Notes under the pieces: generated by a model
Databases searched by the model: none
Told to the model about the DNA's origin: nothing
Seen by the model: only the letters and a program-made list of their open reading frames with translations
Source of the DNA: Liolophura sinensis
Lineage: Eukaryota > Mollusca > Polyplacophora > Chitonida > Chitonidae
Direction of reading: 5' to 3'
NCBI RefSeq assembly: GCF_032854445.1
Contig: NC_088296.1
Span: 6,869,435 to 6,933,434 of the forward strand
DNA: 64,000 nt
Shown here: piece by piece, positions 42,684 through 52,605 of the stretch
Layout of the letters: every line of letters starts with the position of its first letter
How positions within the stretch are numbered: the first letter of the stretch is position 1
Translations under genes and position numbers: made by a program

Positions 42684-43380
42684 AATCTGATCATATGGAA
42701 ACAGTGTAGTAGCAACGTTGTATCTTGTGCTACAAATATGAATCCCATTCTAAGGATTTAACTCTGACCTAATGTACATTTCCAGAATGTTCACTTTTGT
42801 TAGTTTCATTGTTTAATTTAATTGTATAATTATTTATACCCGTCTACCTTTGGACATTTTTTTAGATTAGATCTACATGTATATTTAATTAGATCATTTC
42901 GGGCCATATTTCCTAACATGATTTAAGAATTGAAATAAATTTGACTCGTTGCCTCAGTATTCAAGGCTTTCGTCAGCTATAAATGTGTGTGTGGACTTAA
43001 TATTGTTGCTTTCCCCATGGTCATCTATGTCAGTCATTCTTTTTAAAAATAGACTGTTCAAATCAATTTGCAGATTTGTGCTACAAATGACCAATAATTT
43101 TCCTAAAGTATTTCTCGTTTTATCAAAAGGTTCTAATTTCTGTGTAGTTAAGTCATCATGCAGATTGTACAGAGCCGTTCTTGTGATGATAATTTTAAGA
43201 TTTGTAAGGTTCACTTGTAAATGCGAGAAAAATCACAAGTTTGGCTAAACAAGAACTAGACTTATAATCACAGTCAGTTAAAACTGTTGTGCTGTTACAT
43301 ATCACAGTATAGTTGTTATAAATGAAATGAATTCTCTTCTCTTAGCAGTTTCATGTATTTTGCACATTTTTTTTCCAAAG

Positions 43381-43542
43381 GTTCTGTCTGCAGCTACTGT
43401 TGTGGCCAAGCATACGTCTGCGCTGTGCAATGTTTGTCGAGTTGCCTCCTCTCGAACGTCCAACCCTGTTGCTAAGCGACACTTTGTCCAAAGTGCCAAG
43501 GATGTGGCTAACAGTACAGCCAACCTTGTGAAAGCCATCAAG
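43381..43542 (+). CDS. TLN: talin exon 33 (R8)
   Basis: Encodes 54 residues: VLSAATVVAKHTSALCNVCR, VASSRTSNPVAKRHFVQSAK, DVANSTANLVKAIK. Almost identical to vertebrate talin. The lysines of QSAK and KAIK correspond to human K1530 and K1544, on the R8 face that binds DLC1/RIAM-type LD motifs. Acceptor TTTCCAAAG; donor GTAGGG; phase 0. Confidence 0.99.
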
Positions 43543-43940
43543 GTAGGGCCTGTTACGATTCATATTAAATGAATTATCATGGTTTTGGAGATGTCACGTT
43601 AGCAGTATTTGCTATCATATCATGGGGAAATTTACATGTATGTTTAAAATGAGATGCAGATTTTGAACATTCCAGCGAAATCCTATTTTTATTCGAAACA
43701 TTTTGGGCAGGTTTTGGCTAAAAATTTAGTGTATTATTTGTATAAATGTGAGGACCTAGATGCCTAAGGTTTTTGGCTGAACAATTTAATACTTTATTTA
43801 TACAAATGTGTATACATTTACAGTAGAAGATTTAACATTGTACTAGTTGTTGTATCAACTAACACTTGACATCAGGAAATATTGCCAAAACTTTTCAAGT
43901 ACTTTTCGGATGTCAGACTAGAAAATATTTGTAGGGGACG

Positions 43941-44482
43941 TGATGAATTTCTTTTTGGTGTCAGAAGTGGTATATTTAGTTGTCACTCTGTTAAAACTGA
44001 ACCGTCACCTGATGAATTCTTTTTGGTGTCAGAAGTGGTATATTTAGTTGTCACTCTGTTAAAACTGAACCGTCACCTGATGAATTCTTTTTGGTGTCAG
44101 AAGTGGTATATTTAGTTGTCACTCTGTTAAAACAGGCATAATCTGATGAATTCTTTTTGGTGTCAGAAGTGGTATATTTAGTTGTCACTCTGTTAAAACT
44201 GAACCGTCATCTGATGAATTCTTTTTGGTGTCAGAGGTGGTATATTTAGTTGTCACTGTGTTAAAACTGAACCGTCACCTGATGAATTCTTTTTGGTGTC
44301 AGAAGTGGTATATTTAGTTGTAACTCTGTTAAAACTGAACCGTCATCTGATGAATTCTTTTTGGTGTCAGAAGTGGTATATTTAGTTGTCACTCTGTTAA
44401 AACTGAACCGTCATCTGATGAATTCTTTTTGGTGTCAGAAGTGGTATATTTAGTTGTAACTCTGTTAAAACTGAACCGTCAT
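43941..44482 (+). repeat. minisatellite, 68 bp x about 8, running into the exon 34 acceptor
   Basis: Unit GATGAATTCTTTTTGGTGTC, then AGAAGTGGTATATTTAGTTG, then TCACTCTGTTAAAACTGAAC, then CGTCATCT. The last unit runs straight into the real acceptor (CTGTTGGTCAG at 44493). Each unit contains TTCTTTTTGGTGTCAG, itself acceptor-like. Confidence 0.96.
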
Positions 44483-44493
44483 CTGTTGGTCAG

Positions 44494-44634
44494 GCACTGG
44501 ACATTGACTTCACAGAGGAGAACAGACAGCAGTGTGCTGCAGCTGCTGACCCTCTGATCAGAGCTGTGGATGAGCTGACCACCTTTGCCTCATCACCTGA
44601 GTTTGCATCTGTGCCAGCTAAAATCAGCCACCAG
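44494..44634 (+). CDS. TLN: talin exon 34 (R8)
   Basis: Encodes 47 residues: ALDIDFTEENRQQCAAAADP, then LIRAVDELTTFASSPEFASV, then PAKISHQ. Family: ALDGAFTEENRAQCRAATAPLL...FASNPEFSSIPAQIS. Donor GTAAAG; phase 0. Confidence 0.98.
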
Positions 44635-44883
44635 GTAAAGTATGCTCTTCTCCTTTCAATATGTGACATGCCTGAAGGACTATGGCTTCGCGTAGGTAAT
44701 GTGAAAAGATTGTGCCCTGTTGAATTAAGCAATGTTTAGAAGAGGAGATTGAGGAATAGCCTTGTGTTTGTGGTTTCATAACTTGATCACTAGGTGCGGT
44801 AAGGAATTTTGATCATATAATAACACACCTCTAGCTAGAGATCAAAAGAGGCTGACTGCAAAGGTACATTCCTCATAAAAGGG

Positions 44884-45440
44884 GCAAGGTAACAATTTTC
44901 ACTACCTATCCATTAACATTGTGTTACAATGAAAAAGGGCAGGGTGACAATTTCTACTACCTATCCATTAACATTGTGTCACAATGAAAAGGGGCAGGGT
45001 GACAATTTCCACTACCTATCCATTAACATTGTGTCACAATGAAAAGGGGCAGGGTGACAATTTCCACTACCTATCCATTAACATTGTGTCACAATGAAAA
45101 GGGGCAGGGTGACAATTTCCACTACCTATCCATTAACATTGTGTCACAATGAAAAGGTACAGGGTGACAATTTCCACTACCTATCCATTAACATTGTGTC
45201 ACAATGAAAAAGGGGCAGGGTGACAATTTCCACTACCTATCCATTAACATTGTGTCACAATGAAAAAGGGGCAGGGTGACAATTTCCACTACCTATCCAT
45301 TAACATTGTGTCACAATGAAAAAGGGGCAGGGTGGCAACTTCCACTACCTATCCATTAACATTGTGTCACAATGAAAAAGGGGCAGGGTGGCAACTTCCA
45401 CTACCTATCCATTAACATTGTGTCACAATGAAAAAGGGGA
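44884..45440 (+). repeat. minisatellite, 55 bp x about 10
   Basis: Unit CTATCCATTAACATTGTGTC, then ACAATGAAAAGGGGCAGGGT, then GACAATTTCCACTAC. Very uniform (few substitutions, A-tract length changes), so probably recently expanded. Confidence 0.96.
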
Positions 45441-45855
45441 AGGGTGCTCATTTCAGGGATAGGGTGCAGCACCCATTAGAAAAAATGTCTAGCTGCGGCT
45501 TTAAATGATGATATTAGTTAAATACTGTTCAGTAAACATGTTGACGTAAATTTTGTGGTGGGCAAAATTACAATTCAGAGTGAGATTTGCATGTTACCAC
45601 ATACACTCATTTCCCTGTGACCAGATATACTCGTTTCCATGTGACCAAATATACTTGTTTCAGTGTCAGTGTACATGTATCAAGAACTGCATCTTCAGTT
45701 TTTTAATTTGCATACCTTGATTGTACATTTTACTCAGTTGATAAACGTTAAGTGCCCTGCACTGATTAGTGGAAATATTGTTCATCATGAAGCAGGATTG
45801 ATCAGGATTTTGTGATACACATGTACATGAAAACCTTTTTCATTTCTCCAATTAG

Positions 45856-46037
45856 GCGCGGCAGGCTCAGGTGCCAATCACGAAGGCGGGCATATCCATG
45901 ATTGATGGTGCATGTCACATGTTGCAAGCTGCCAAACAATTGGCCATTAACCCACGAGACCCGCCCACTTATCAGCTCTATTCTAGTCATAGCAAGAGTG
46001 TGTCGGACTCCATCAAGAAACTTGTGTCTTCCATCAA
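45856..46037 (+). CDS. TLN: talin exon 35 (R8 to R7 return)
   Basis: Encodes 60 codons plus 2 nt: ARQAQVPITKAGISMIDGAC, HMLQAAKQLAINPRDPPTYQ, LYSSHSKSVSDSIKKLVSSI, then K across the junction. The position of human W1630 (KANK groove) is Tyr here (PPTYQ); the S1641 equivalent is kept. Acceptor CAATTAG; donor GTAAGT; phase 2. The next intron (46038-46434) holds nothing recognisable. Confidence 0.97.
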
Positions 46038-46434
46038 GTAAGTCAAAATAGTACTATTTTTTATCTGAATTTCTCTCCTTTTGATTGAGATGCAATTCAT
46101 GCAAATGTTAAAAGTTGTAAAGTGTAAGGGCTAATGTCAGTTCTTTTAAACACCTGTTGCATTAGATAAAAAAAATAGGGTGAAGTTAGGCATGCCTTGT
46201 TTACTTGTATTGTTCTTATTTACCTACTGTAATATGCATTGATTAGTGCGTGTGATGATAGAAAATGCAACAGTGGAATCGTTAGGGGTATTTCCTCATA
46301 TAAATGAACACCTCGCAATGCAGTCATAAAGTTTCAACTTTTCATAGTTTGCTGCTTATAGGATGGGAATATTATGAACAAATTGACTTAATCTGGATTT
46401 GAACTCCTACTACCTGTGTGTACTTGTTTTACAG

Positions 46435-46567
46435 GGACAGTGCCCCAGGCCAGAGGGAGTGCGACATCTCTATAGAGCAGATCAACCAGAGCATAAAGGA
46501 CTTGGACCAGGCCTCTCTGGCGGCCATTAGTCAGAGCCTGGCCCCCAGGAATGATAAATCCCTCAAG
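46435..46567 (+). CDS. TLN: talin exon 36 (R7 end / R9)
   Basis: Encodes DSAPGQRECDISIEQINQSI, KDLDQASLAAISQSLAPRND, then KSLK. Family: DKAPGQLECETAIAALNSCLRDLDQASLAAVSQQLAPR. Acceptor TTTTACAG; donor GTAACA; phase 0 out. A short MITE end (46592-46625) follows. Confidence 0.98.
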
Positions 46568-46591
46568 GTAACACTCACGTGAAACCGACAC

Positions 46592-46625
46592 AATGAATGC
46601 AAAAAGATTGAAGAATTATCATAAG
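46592..46625 (+). mobile_element. MITE-like right-end fragment
   Basis: GCAAAAAGATTGAAGAATTA matches only the right terminal repeat of the family; the rest is absent. Could be chance at this length. Confidence 0.45.
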
Positions 46626-46855
46626 TCCTTAAGCGTATAAAGGTTGATGTCTTTGTTAAAGACATCTAAGACATCTATACTGTGAAACGCGAGATTAGAA
46701 AGTGATATCTCTTGTTCAGTTGTTCTAATGTAAGACGTAAACAGGTTCGAGTTGAGATTTTCGCAAAATGGTGTATTGAGGGTTTATACTAGTAGATGCG
46801 TTTTGCTTGTGGTTAACTCTTGTGATATGTTACCATTTTATTACTTGGTTTGCAG

Positions 46856-46957
46856 GGTTTTGAAGAACAGATGATCAACTCTGCCCGTGTCATTCTCGAC
46901 ACTGTGGACACGATCAGACGAGCGGCCAAATGTGAACCAGAAAAGCTGGGGCATGTT
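46856..46957 (+). CDS. TLN: talin exon 37 (R9)
   Basis: Encodes 34 residues: GFEEQMINSARVILDTVDTI, then RRAAKCEPEKLGHV. Family: QMLTAVQEISHLIEPLANAARAEASQLGHK; less conserved than its neighbours. Acceptor TTTGCAG; donor GTAAGT; phase 0. Confidence 0.94.
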
Positions 46958-47019
46958 GTAAGTACATTTATGTTTAAACCTCACATTCATGTCCTCGACC
47001 AGTGAACAAATCCTCATTT

Positions 47020-47222
47020 CTGGTCGCTGTGAGTTCAAGACAAGCTCATGCTGGCTTCCTCTCCGGCCACACATGGGAAGGTCTGCCAGCAACTTGCGGA
47101 TGGTCATGAAATTCAGCCGGGCTGTGCCCGATTTCCTCCCATCATAATGCTGGCCCCCGACGTATAAGTGAAATATTCTTGAATACAGCGTAACACACCA
47201 ATCTAATAAATAGATAAATAAA
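47020..47222 (+). mobile_element. SINE-1 copy
   Basis: GGTCGCTGTGAGTTCAAGAC (B-box region), CTCATGCTGGCTTCCTCTCC, ATGGGAAGGTCTGCCAGC, GGCTGTGCCCGATTTCC, TATAAGTGAAATATTCTTGA. The A-box end is lost. Confidence 0.92.
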
Positions 47223-47509
47223 ATCCTTGTTTCCTTGAAACCCATCTAACATTTCAGTAAAATCTTTTCTTGTAATAATTTGATGTTTTAATCAACTTTA
47301 GTTTATTTATTGATTTTATTCCCGTTTCACATTGTTCATTATTTATTGTTATGGTTATTGAGCGTGATGTTGAACAGATTTAGAACGGTTTTTTTTTCTG
47401 GTAAGTGTATATTCTGTAGCTTAACAAACTGTAATTCGGTGTATCAGAAATAACTTACATTGTGATGAAATTTGCAGTGTTCTGTGATATATTTGTGTCT
47501 TTTTCCCAG

Positions 47510-47680
47510 GCATCTACTATGGGCAGTTATTTTGAGCCCTTAACCACTGGTGCTATTGGAACTGCCTCTAAAACAGTGAACTCCAAACAACAGATGTCCA
47601 TCCTGGATCAGACGAAAACAGTGGCCGAGTCTGCGCTACAGCTGATCTACGCAGCCAAAGAAGGGGGAGGTAACCCTAAG
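47510..47680 (+). CDS. TLN: talin exon 38 (R9, autoinhibition surface)
   Basis: Encodes 57 residues: ASTMGSYFEPLTTGAIGTAS, KTVNSKQQMSILDQTKTVAE, SALQLIYAAKEGGGNPK. The Glu codon at 47627-47629 is the equivalent of human E1770, which contacts the F3 domain (M319 face) to hold talin inactive. Both partners are conserved here. Acceptor TTCCCAG; donor GTACTG; phase 0. The next intron (47681-48385) holds nothing recognisable. Confidence 0.98.
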
Positions 47681-48385
47681 GTACTGTGTTCGCTGCTCTT
47701 TAAATCTCCTGTTTACGTGTTTTCAGTAAATTTATTTAAATAAGGTTGACAGATTGTACATGTATTTTATGTGTCCTTACCATATTTGTACTGTTGAGAT
47801 ACAACTATACATTGTAAGGACCAAAACATGTATTGTATTACCATATGTTGCCTTGATCTGTTGCCACATACGGCAGTGGTGCATATAATGAAGATTTTCA
47901 TTCTCACAGTAACTGAACAAATAGAAATGGTAATGACTTAGTTGCAAAAAAAAGAAAAAAAAATTTCGGGAAAATGTCTACAAACTGACATTATATCAGA
48001 AGATGATCTCCTGGTGCAATGCATTTTCTTTAAAGTCATGTCATAATGAGGTGGGTCAGGTCCTGCATTACAGACAGAATAACTGATAGCCCCTTTGTGG
48101 GTGGAGAAGACCAATGAATTGTACTAGAAGACAACTGGTCATTAGTTACAAGAAGAATAAAAACAGAAGCAGAACAATAGAGTCATTTCACAGCCCTTGG
48201 GCTCTAGTTTTATTATTACTTTTAGCAAGCAATGCTTGATGGAATTTTTTGGAGTAATTTAATTAATTTAATTCATTATTTCTAGTGGTGTAATCTGCAA
48301 GCCCTAAACACTGACGCCAGATGTCATTAATTTGTCCTGCCACTGAAATTTAATGTCATTAATATTTCCCTTTGTCCACCTGCAG

Positions 48386-48532
48386 GCGGTGCACACTCAC
48401 AAAACAATCGAGGAGGCGGCTGACAGCATGAGGGAGGTGTTACAGGACCTGCTGAAGACACTAGAAGAGGCGGCCTCTCAGGCAGGCCTGGTCACAAGCA
48501 TGCTGGACAGCATTACCAAGTCCATTACCAGG
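48386..48532 (+). CDS. TLN: talin exon 39 (R9)
   Basis: Encodes 49 residues: AVHTHKTIEEAADSMREVLQ, DLLKTLEEAASQAGLVTSML, DSITKSITR. Family: AAHTQEALEEAVQMMTEAVEDLTTTLNEAAS. Acceptor CCTGCAG; donor GTGAGA; phase 0. The next intron (48533-49141) holds nothing recognisable. Confidence 0.98.
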
Positions 48533-49141
48533 GTGAGACACAGTTATCTCCCTTCTTCCACCTGGCCAGTCATGTAAACCTGGGCATGGTTTCTAAAAAC
48601 TTTTTATGTTCAGTGAAGTACTTAAGTCAGTTGTTGTTTTTTTTTTTGCATAAAGTGTTTGTCAACAAAAGTTAAGTTAAATACTTCATAAGTAAAGTAG
48701 TGTTTGTTTAGGCAAAACACTTTGCTTAAGCAAAAGAACATCAGAAGTTTCATGAAACTGAGCCGTGGACTTTTATGTAAATCCTGATATTAATGAAAAC
48801 AAATTACTTTAAAAGTTCAAGGCATTTAAATTTAATTCTGGTTTTTGACTGTAAATTACAATATTCTTAATATCCCTGTGAGTATTTTGTTATTTGGTAA
48901 CCAGGTTATATTTTGAGTACACTTTTAAAAACCGTTCAAAAGTCAGGTTTAGCAATTTTTAAGAAAATACTTAAAATATATACAGGTGTTGTGTCAGGAT
49001 GTAACTCCCACTGGATCCCCACCGTGTCTCAGTCAAGACGTTCGTTACTAACCTCATCAGGGCTAGGTCTGTTTTTTCACAGTCAGTGTGTTGCTGATCC
49101 TACATGAATTTGCTCATTCAAAGTTATTGTTTACTTCCCAG

Positions 49142-49243
49142 ACTGATGAGACAATAATGGTCAGTGAAAGCGCCTCGTACGTGGATTACCAGACCAACAT
49201 GGTGAAAATTGCCAAGCAGATCGCCCGCACCGCTCAAGACATG
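49142..49243 (+). CDS. TLN: talin exon 40 (R10 start)
   Basis: Encodes 34 residues: TDETIMVSESASYVDYQTNM, then VKIAKQIARTAQDM. Family: GSFVDYQTTMVRTAKAIAVTVQEM. Acceptor CTTCCCAG; donor GTGAGA; phase 0. Confidence 0.97.
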
Positions 49244-49412
49244 GTGAGAATTTCTTACAAGCCTATATTTTTCATCTCTTTTTCACTGTAACATTTAATT
49301 CATAGATGTATTTATAGATCAATTTTTAATTTGTTCCCATTTATTTATCTATATAAATGATACATTTATCATTAGGGACTATAAAATAAAACTTGAATCT
49401 TTCCCACTGTGT

Positions 49413-49471
49413 ATCATCGTCATATGACTGAAAAATTCACTCACTCACTCACTCACTCACTCACTCACTCC
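49413..49471 (+). mobile_element. SINE-2 tail with (CACT)n
   Basis: ATCGTCATATGACTGAAAAA then a CACT run of about ten units; the usual GTTGAGTACGACG part is missing. Confidence 0.8.
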
Positions 49472-49717
49472 CACTGTCTAAGCCATCTCTGTGCAGGTGC
49501 AAAGTTCAGATAGCGAGTCCTTCTCCAGAAAAGGTGGGATGTTTGTATACAACCACGCTGGATCAATTTTGACATCATTGTTCAGAGAATTAAGTGATGC
49601 ATATGGTTTCTTTATGTTTTGTCAGGGTTTTTACTACCATACGTATGACTTTTGCTTTACACAAAACAGTAGACAAGTTTCTTTCTTAGACTAAAAACAC
49701 AGATCAGACGATTTGTT

Positions 49718-49960
49718 AATGTGCTAGCGCAGCACAATGACTCCGAAGCCTCACCAATGCCATTGCTGTGAGCTCAAGTCCAGCTCATGCTGGGTACTCC
49801 TCTGGTCGTATGTGGGAAGGTCTGCCAGCAACCTGGGTATGGTCATGAGTGTCCCCAGTTTCCTCTCACCATAATGCTGGCTGCCATGGTATAAATGGTA
49901 AAATACTGTTGTGTAGAGCCTAAAACCCTAATCAAGTAAGTAAGTAAAATAAATAAAACC
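49718..49960 (+). mobile_element. SINE-1 copy, nearly full length
   Basis: GTGCTAGCGCAGCACAATGA, GTGAGCTCAAGTCCAGCTCA (B box), GTGGGAAGGTCTGCCAGC, ACCATAATGCTGGCTGCC, TGGTAAAATACTGTTGTGTA and an A-rich end. Confidence 0.9.
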
Positions 49961-50049
49961 CAGATCAGGTACGTTAACTAATGAAAACGTATCAAGATAG
50001 CAGTAGAGTGTTGTGTATTTATGTGTATCATTTGCCTGTGTCATTTCAG

Positions 50050-50169
50050 GTTGGGAAGTCGGGTACAAACGTGGCAGAGTTAGGGGCCTTGGCCAACGCA
50101 ATGACTCGTGATTATGCCCGTCTAGCTGCTGATTCCCAGGGGGCCACCTCCGTCTCCAACAACCCTGAT
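50050..50169 (+). CDS. TLN: talin exon 41 (R10)
   Basis: Encodes 40 residues: VGKSGTNVAELGALANAMTR, then DYARLAADSQGATSVSNNPD. Family: VTKSNTSPEELGPLANQLTSDYGRLASEAK. Acceptor ATTTCAG; donor GTAGGT; phase 0. Confidence 0.97.
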
Positions 50170-50193
50170 GTAGGTGGCCTTAACAGTTAACAT

Positions 50194-50412
50194 CCACCCT
50201 AATTCCTTATCCATTTCCTGGATGAAGGAGCAACTTTCAGTGCGATTTATACTCATGTTTAATTCTGTAGATTTAAAGGCAAAACTACATTGAGTGGATC
50301 GGCCAATTTCACGGCTTCACAAAAGGTGTATTTTTATTAGTACATGTATACACATAGCTTTGCCTTGACTGTATGCTTCATTAAACATCTTCTAAACATG
50401 CGAAAAGGCTGA
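50194..50412 (+). mobile_element. MITE-like element copy 6
   Basis: Left CCACCCTAATTCCTTATCC, then GAGCAACTTTCAGTGCGATT, AAAACTACATTGAGTGGATC, GGCCAATTTCACGGCTTCAC, right ACATGCGAAAAGGCTGAAC. It starts only 24 bp after the exon 41 donor. Confidence 0.83.
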
Positions 50413-50854
50413 ACACTCACTTCATTTTAGAACTGTTTTCATTGATATGCCACTTTATAATAAACAATTATGTATGCATTTCTGAAGTGTCCACGAAAAA
50501 AAAAAATTTTTTTTCAAAAGTTCGATTAACGCGACATAATCTGATACCCGATGGGATGCAAAATTAGACAAGACTTTCTCAATTTTTATCATTAAGCCTT
50601 TTGTGTGACCTATAAAGGCTTTGGAAGTAGGTTAGGTTTTTGAGTCAATGCTTTTGAGGAAATATTTAGGCTTAAGACTTAAAGAGCAAACGCAGTTCCT
50701 AAAGCTGAGGAGAAGTACTTGTAAATCCCTTTGTTTGAAACTTATTCCTATGTCTTTAATAATAAATAAAAATCGATACCAAAATCCATTCACTAGAGTT
50801 AGAATTAATTGATAAATAAGATCAATAAATCACATTGGCCATTTAACTTTCCAG

Positions 50855-51001
50855 GTTGCCAACAGAATTCGCGCTGCAGTTCAGGAATTGGGGAAGAGTT
50901 GTATTGAGGTTGTCACAGATGCTGGTAACATCCAGGCTGACCCCACTGACAGCTATGCGCGGAAAGATCTGGCCGAACACGCTAGAAATGTCTCGGAGAA
51001 G
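50855..51001 (+). CDS. TLN: talin exon 42 (R10)
   Basis: Encodes 49 residues: VANRIRAAVQELGKSCIEVV, TDAGNIQADPTDSYARKDLA, EHARNVSEK. It ends inside the helix that forms vinculin-binding site 3. Acceptor TTTCCAG; donor GTGAGC; phase 0. Confidence 0.97.
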
Positions 51002-51109
51002 GTGAGCACAGCTAGCTTGGTGTAACCTCGTGAGTTTGAGTTTGAATTGTCAGTTTCTGGTCAGCTGTTCATGTGGTCTTCACTGGCCAGAAATCTAAAG
51101 AGCTGCTGC

Positions 51110-51293
51110 AGAGGCCTCTGTGGCTCAGTTGGTTAGCGAGCTAGCACAGCGTAATGACCCAGGAGCCTCTCACCAATGCGATCGCTGTGAGTTCAAGTCC
51201 AGCTCATGCTGGCTTCCTCTCCGACCATAGGCTGGCCGATGTTGTGTAAGTGAAATATTCTTGCGTACGGCGTAAAACACCAATCAAATAAAT
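51110..51293 (+). mobile_element. SINE-1, intact head, internal deletion
   Basis: Canonical A box TGGCTCAGTTGG at 51121-51132 and B-box-like GTGAGTTCAAGTCC at 51187-51200. The body is shortened (CCGACCATAGGCTGGCCGAT), then GTAAGTGAAATATTCTTGCG and AAACACCAATCAAAT. Confidence 0.93.
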
Positions 51294-51514
51294 CAACATT
51301 TTTTGTTATACGATATTCACAAAAGTAAAAGAGTAAGATTTGACGGTTGGAGTAAATTTGTTTCATTAAAATTTAAAATTGTACATTAAAATGCTGTAAT
51401 CTAGAATGCTATGTCTCGTTTGTTGGCCACTAACACTAATCCTGCTGCAGCTCATATTTTGAAGTTTGTGGGTAACAAAGTTGATATTTAGTCTGAACAG
51501 ATAGATTACTCGAA

Positions 51515-51705
51515 GTAAATCTTTTTATTTGCAGGTTTCCTTATGTTCTGGCCCCGTTAATTGCAGTAAATCTTTTTATTTGCAGGTTTCCTATGTTCTG
51601 GCTTTATTAATTGCAGTAAATCATTTTATTTGCAGGCTTCTTATATTGCGGCTTCATTAATTGTAGTAAATCTTTTTGTTTGCAGGTATCTTATGTTCTG
51701 GCCTC
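51515..51705 (+). repeat. tandem repeat, about 50 bp x 4, copying the exon 43 acceptor
   Basis: Unit GTAAATCTTTTTATTTGCAG, then GTTTCCTATGTTCTGGC, then a TTAATTGCA spacer. Acceptor AGs end at 51534, 51585, 51635 and 51685. The last one is the real exon 43 acceptor, and exon sequence (TCTTATGTTCTGGC) is part of each unit. Confidence 0.94.
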
Positions 51706-51852
51706 ACTTCAAGCGGGTTCCCGCGGTACCCAGGCGTGTATTAACGCCGCCAGCACAGTCAGTGGTATTATAGGAGATCTGGACACGACCATCATGTTCG
51801 CCACGGCAGGCACGCTGAACGCGGAGGGAGACGAGACGTTTACTGACCACAG
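51686..51852 (+). CDS. TLN: talin exon 43 (R10-R11)
   Basis: Encodes 55 codons plus 2 nt: VSYVLASLQAGSRGTQACIN, AASTVSGIIGDLDTTIMFAT, AGTLNAEGDETFTDH. Family: VSHVLAALQAGNRGTQACIT...DTTIMFATAGTLN. Of four tandem acceptors only the last (51685) gives this frame. Donor GTAAGC; phase 2. Confidence 0.98.
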
Positions 51853-52004
51853 GTAAGCCACGAATTACACCTGGATTGAGGGTTTTCCTTAGTGGTTAGA
51901 ACGGTGGGACTTAATATTGAAGAATGACTTTCAGCCATGATCATTCCAGGGCCATGTCTAGGAAAAACATACCATGTTCTGATCCCAAACTTTATCGGTG
52001 ACAT

Positions 52005-52075
52005 TGTTTATTTATTTATTTCTTTATTTGATTGGTGTGTTACGCCGAACTCATGAATATTTCACTTATACGACT
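52005..52075 (-). mobile_element. SINE-1 tail, reversed
   Basis: TATTTATTTATTTCTTTATT, TGATTGGTGTGTTACGCCG, CATGAATATTTCACTTATAC. Confidence 0.8.
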
Positions 52076-52142
52076 CATGGAAGTGACTCTGGATATAGCC
52101 CTGTATGCATTCCTTAGACTTTCTTGAATGCCTTGCAGTATT

Positions 52143-52296
52143 TATTTTTTTATTGATTTAATTGGTGTTTTACTGCGTACTGAAGAATATTTCCCTTATA
52201 CGACGGCGGCCACATTATGATGGGTGGAAAACCGGGCAGAGCAGGGGGGAAAACCCACGACCATACGCAGGTTGTTGGCAGACCTTCCCACGTTTG
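52143..52296 (-). mobile_element. SINE-1 copy, reversed
   Basis: AATTGGTGTTTTACTGCGTA, GAAGAATATTTCCCTTATAC, GATGGGTGGAAAACCGGGCA, CCACGACCATACGCAGGTTG, GACCTTCCCACG. Confidence 0.88.
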
Positions 52297-52387
52297 GTCT
52301 TGCAGTAAATGTGGTGTCAAATTGTCACCATAGGAGGTTGTGTAAGACTAGCATTGTACTGTCAGATATGGATAGAAATTAATTACG

Positions 52388-52567
52388 AAATGTCACTGGC
52401 CAATAGGATATTAGCTGGTCGTTCCGTCGTAGTCCACAGTTTGCGTTCAAATTTTCATTCAGTATTAGGTAGTACAAAAATGTCACTGGCCAATAGGATA
52501 TTAGCTGGTCGTTCTGTCGTAGTCCACAGTTTGCGTTCAAATTTTCAATCAGTATTAGGTAGTACAA
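52388..52567 (+). repeat. 90-bp direct duplication
   Basis: TGTCACTGGCCAATAGGATA, TTAGCTGGTCGTTC and GTCGTAGTCCACAGTTTGCG occur twice at exactly 90-bp spacing (52391, 52481). Nearly identical; it ends about 40 bp before exon 44. Confidence 0.95.
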
Positions 52568-52605
52568 ACAGAATCACTTTGCCAAAATGGATTTCACCAT
52601 TTCAG

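Larger units (their letters stand above)
35337..43380 (+). other. intron 32 (8.0 kb)
   Basis: From 35337 to 37800 it is AT-rich with nothing but a short CACAAATTT run near 36670-36730. Then come a 10-bp-unit repeat (37826), a MITE copy (39088), a 59-bp doublet (39715-39835), five SINE-1 pieces between 40800 and 42280, and a reversed MITE (42468). No nested gene seen on either strand. Confidence 0.75.

Noticed and set aside
35337-43380. Nested gene in the large intron
   Set aside because: I read both strands for conserved segments with splice borders and found only SINE, MITE and simple-repeat frames.
51110-51205. Possible tRNA gene (A and B boxes)
   Set aside because: No acceptor-stem pairing or anticodon arm of a real tRNA; the sequence continues as a SINE-1 body. 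The same applies to 33857, 41047 and 29258.
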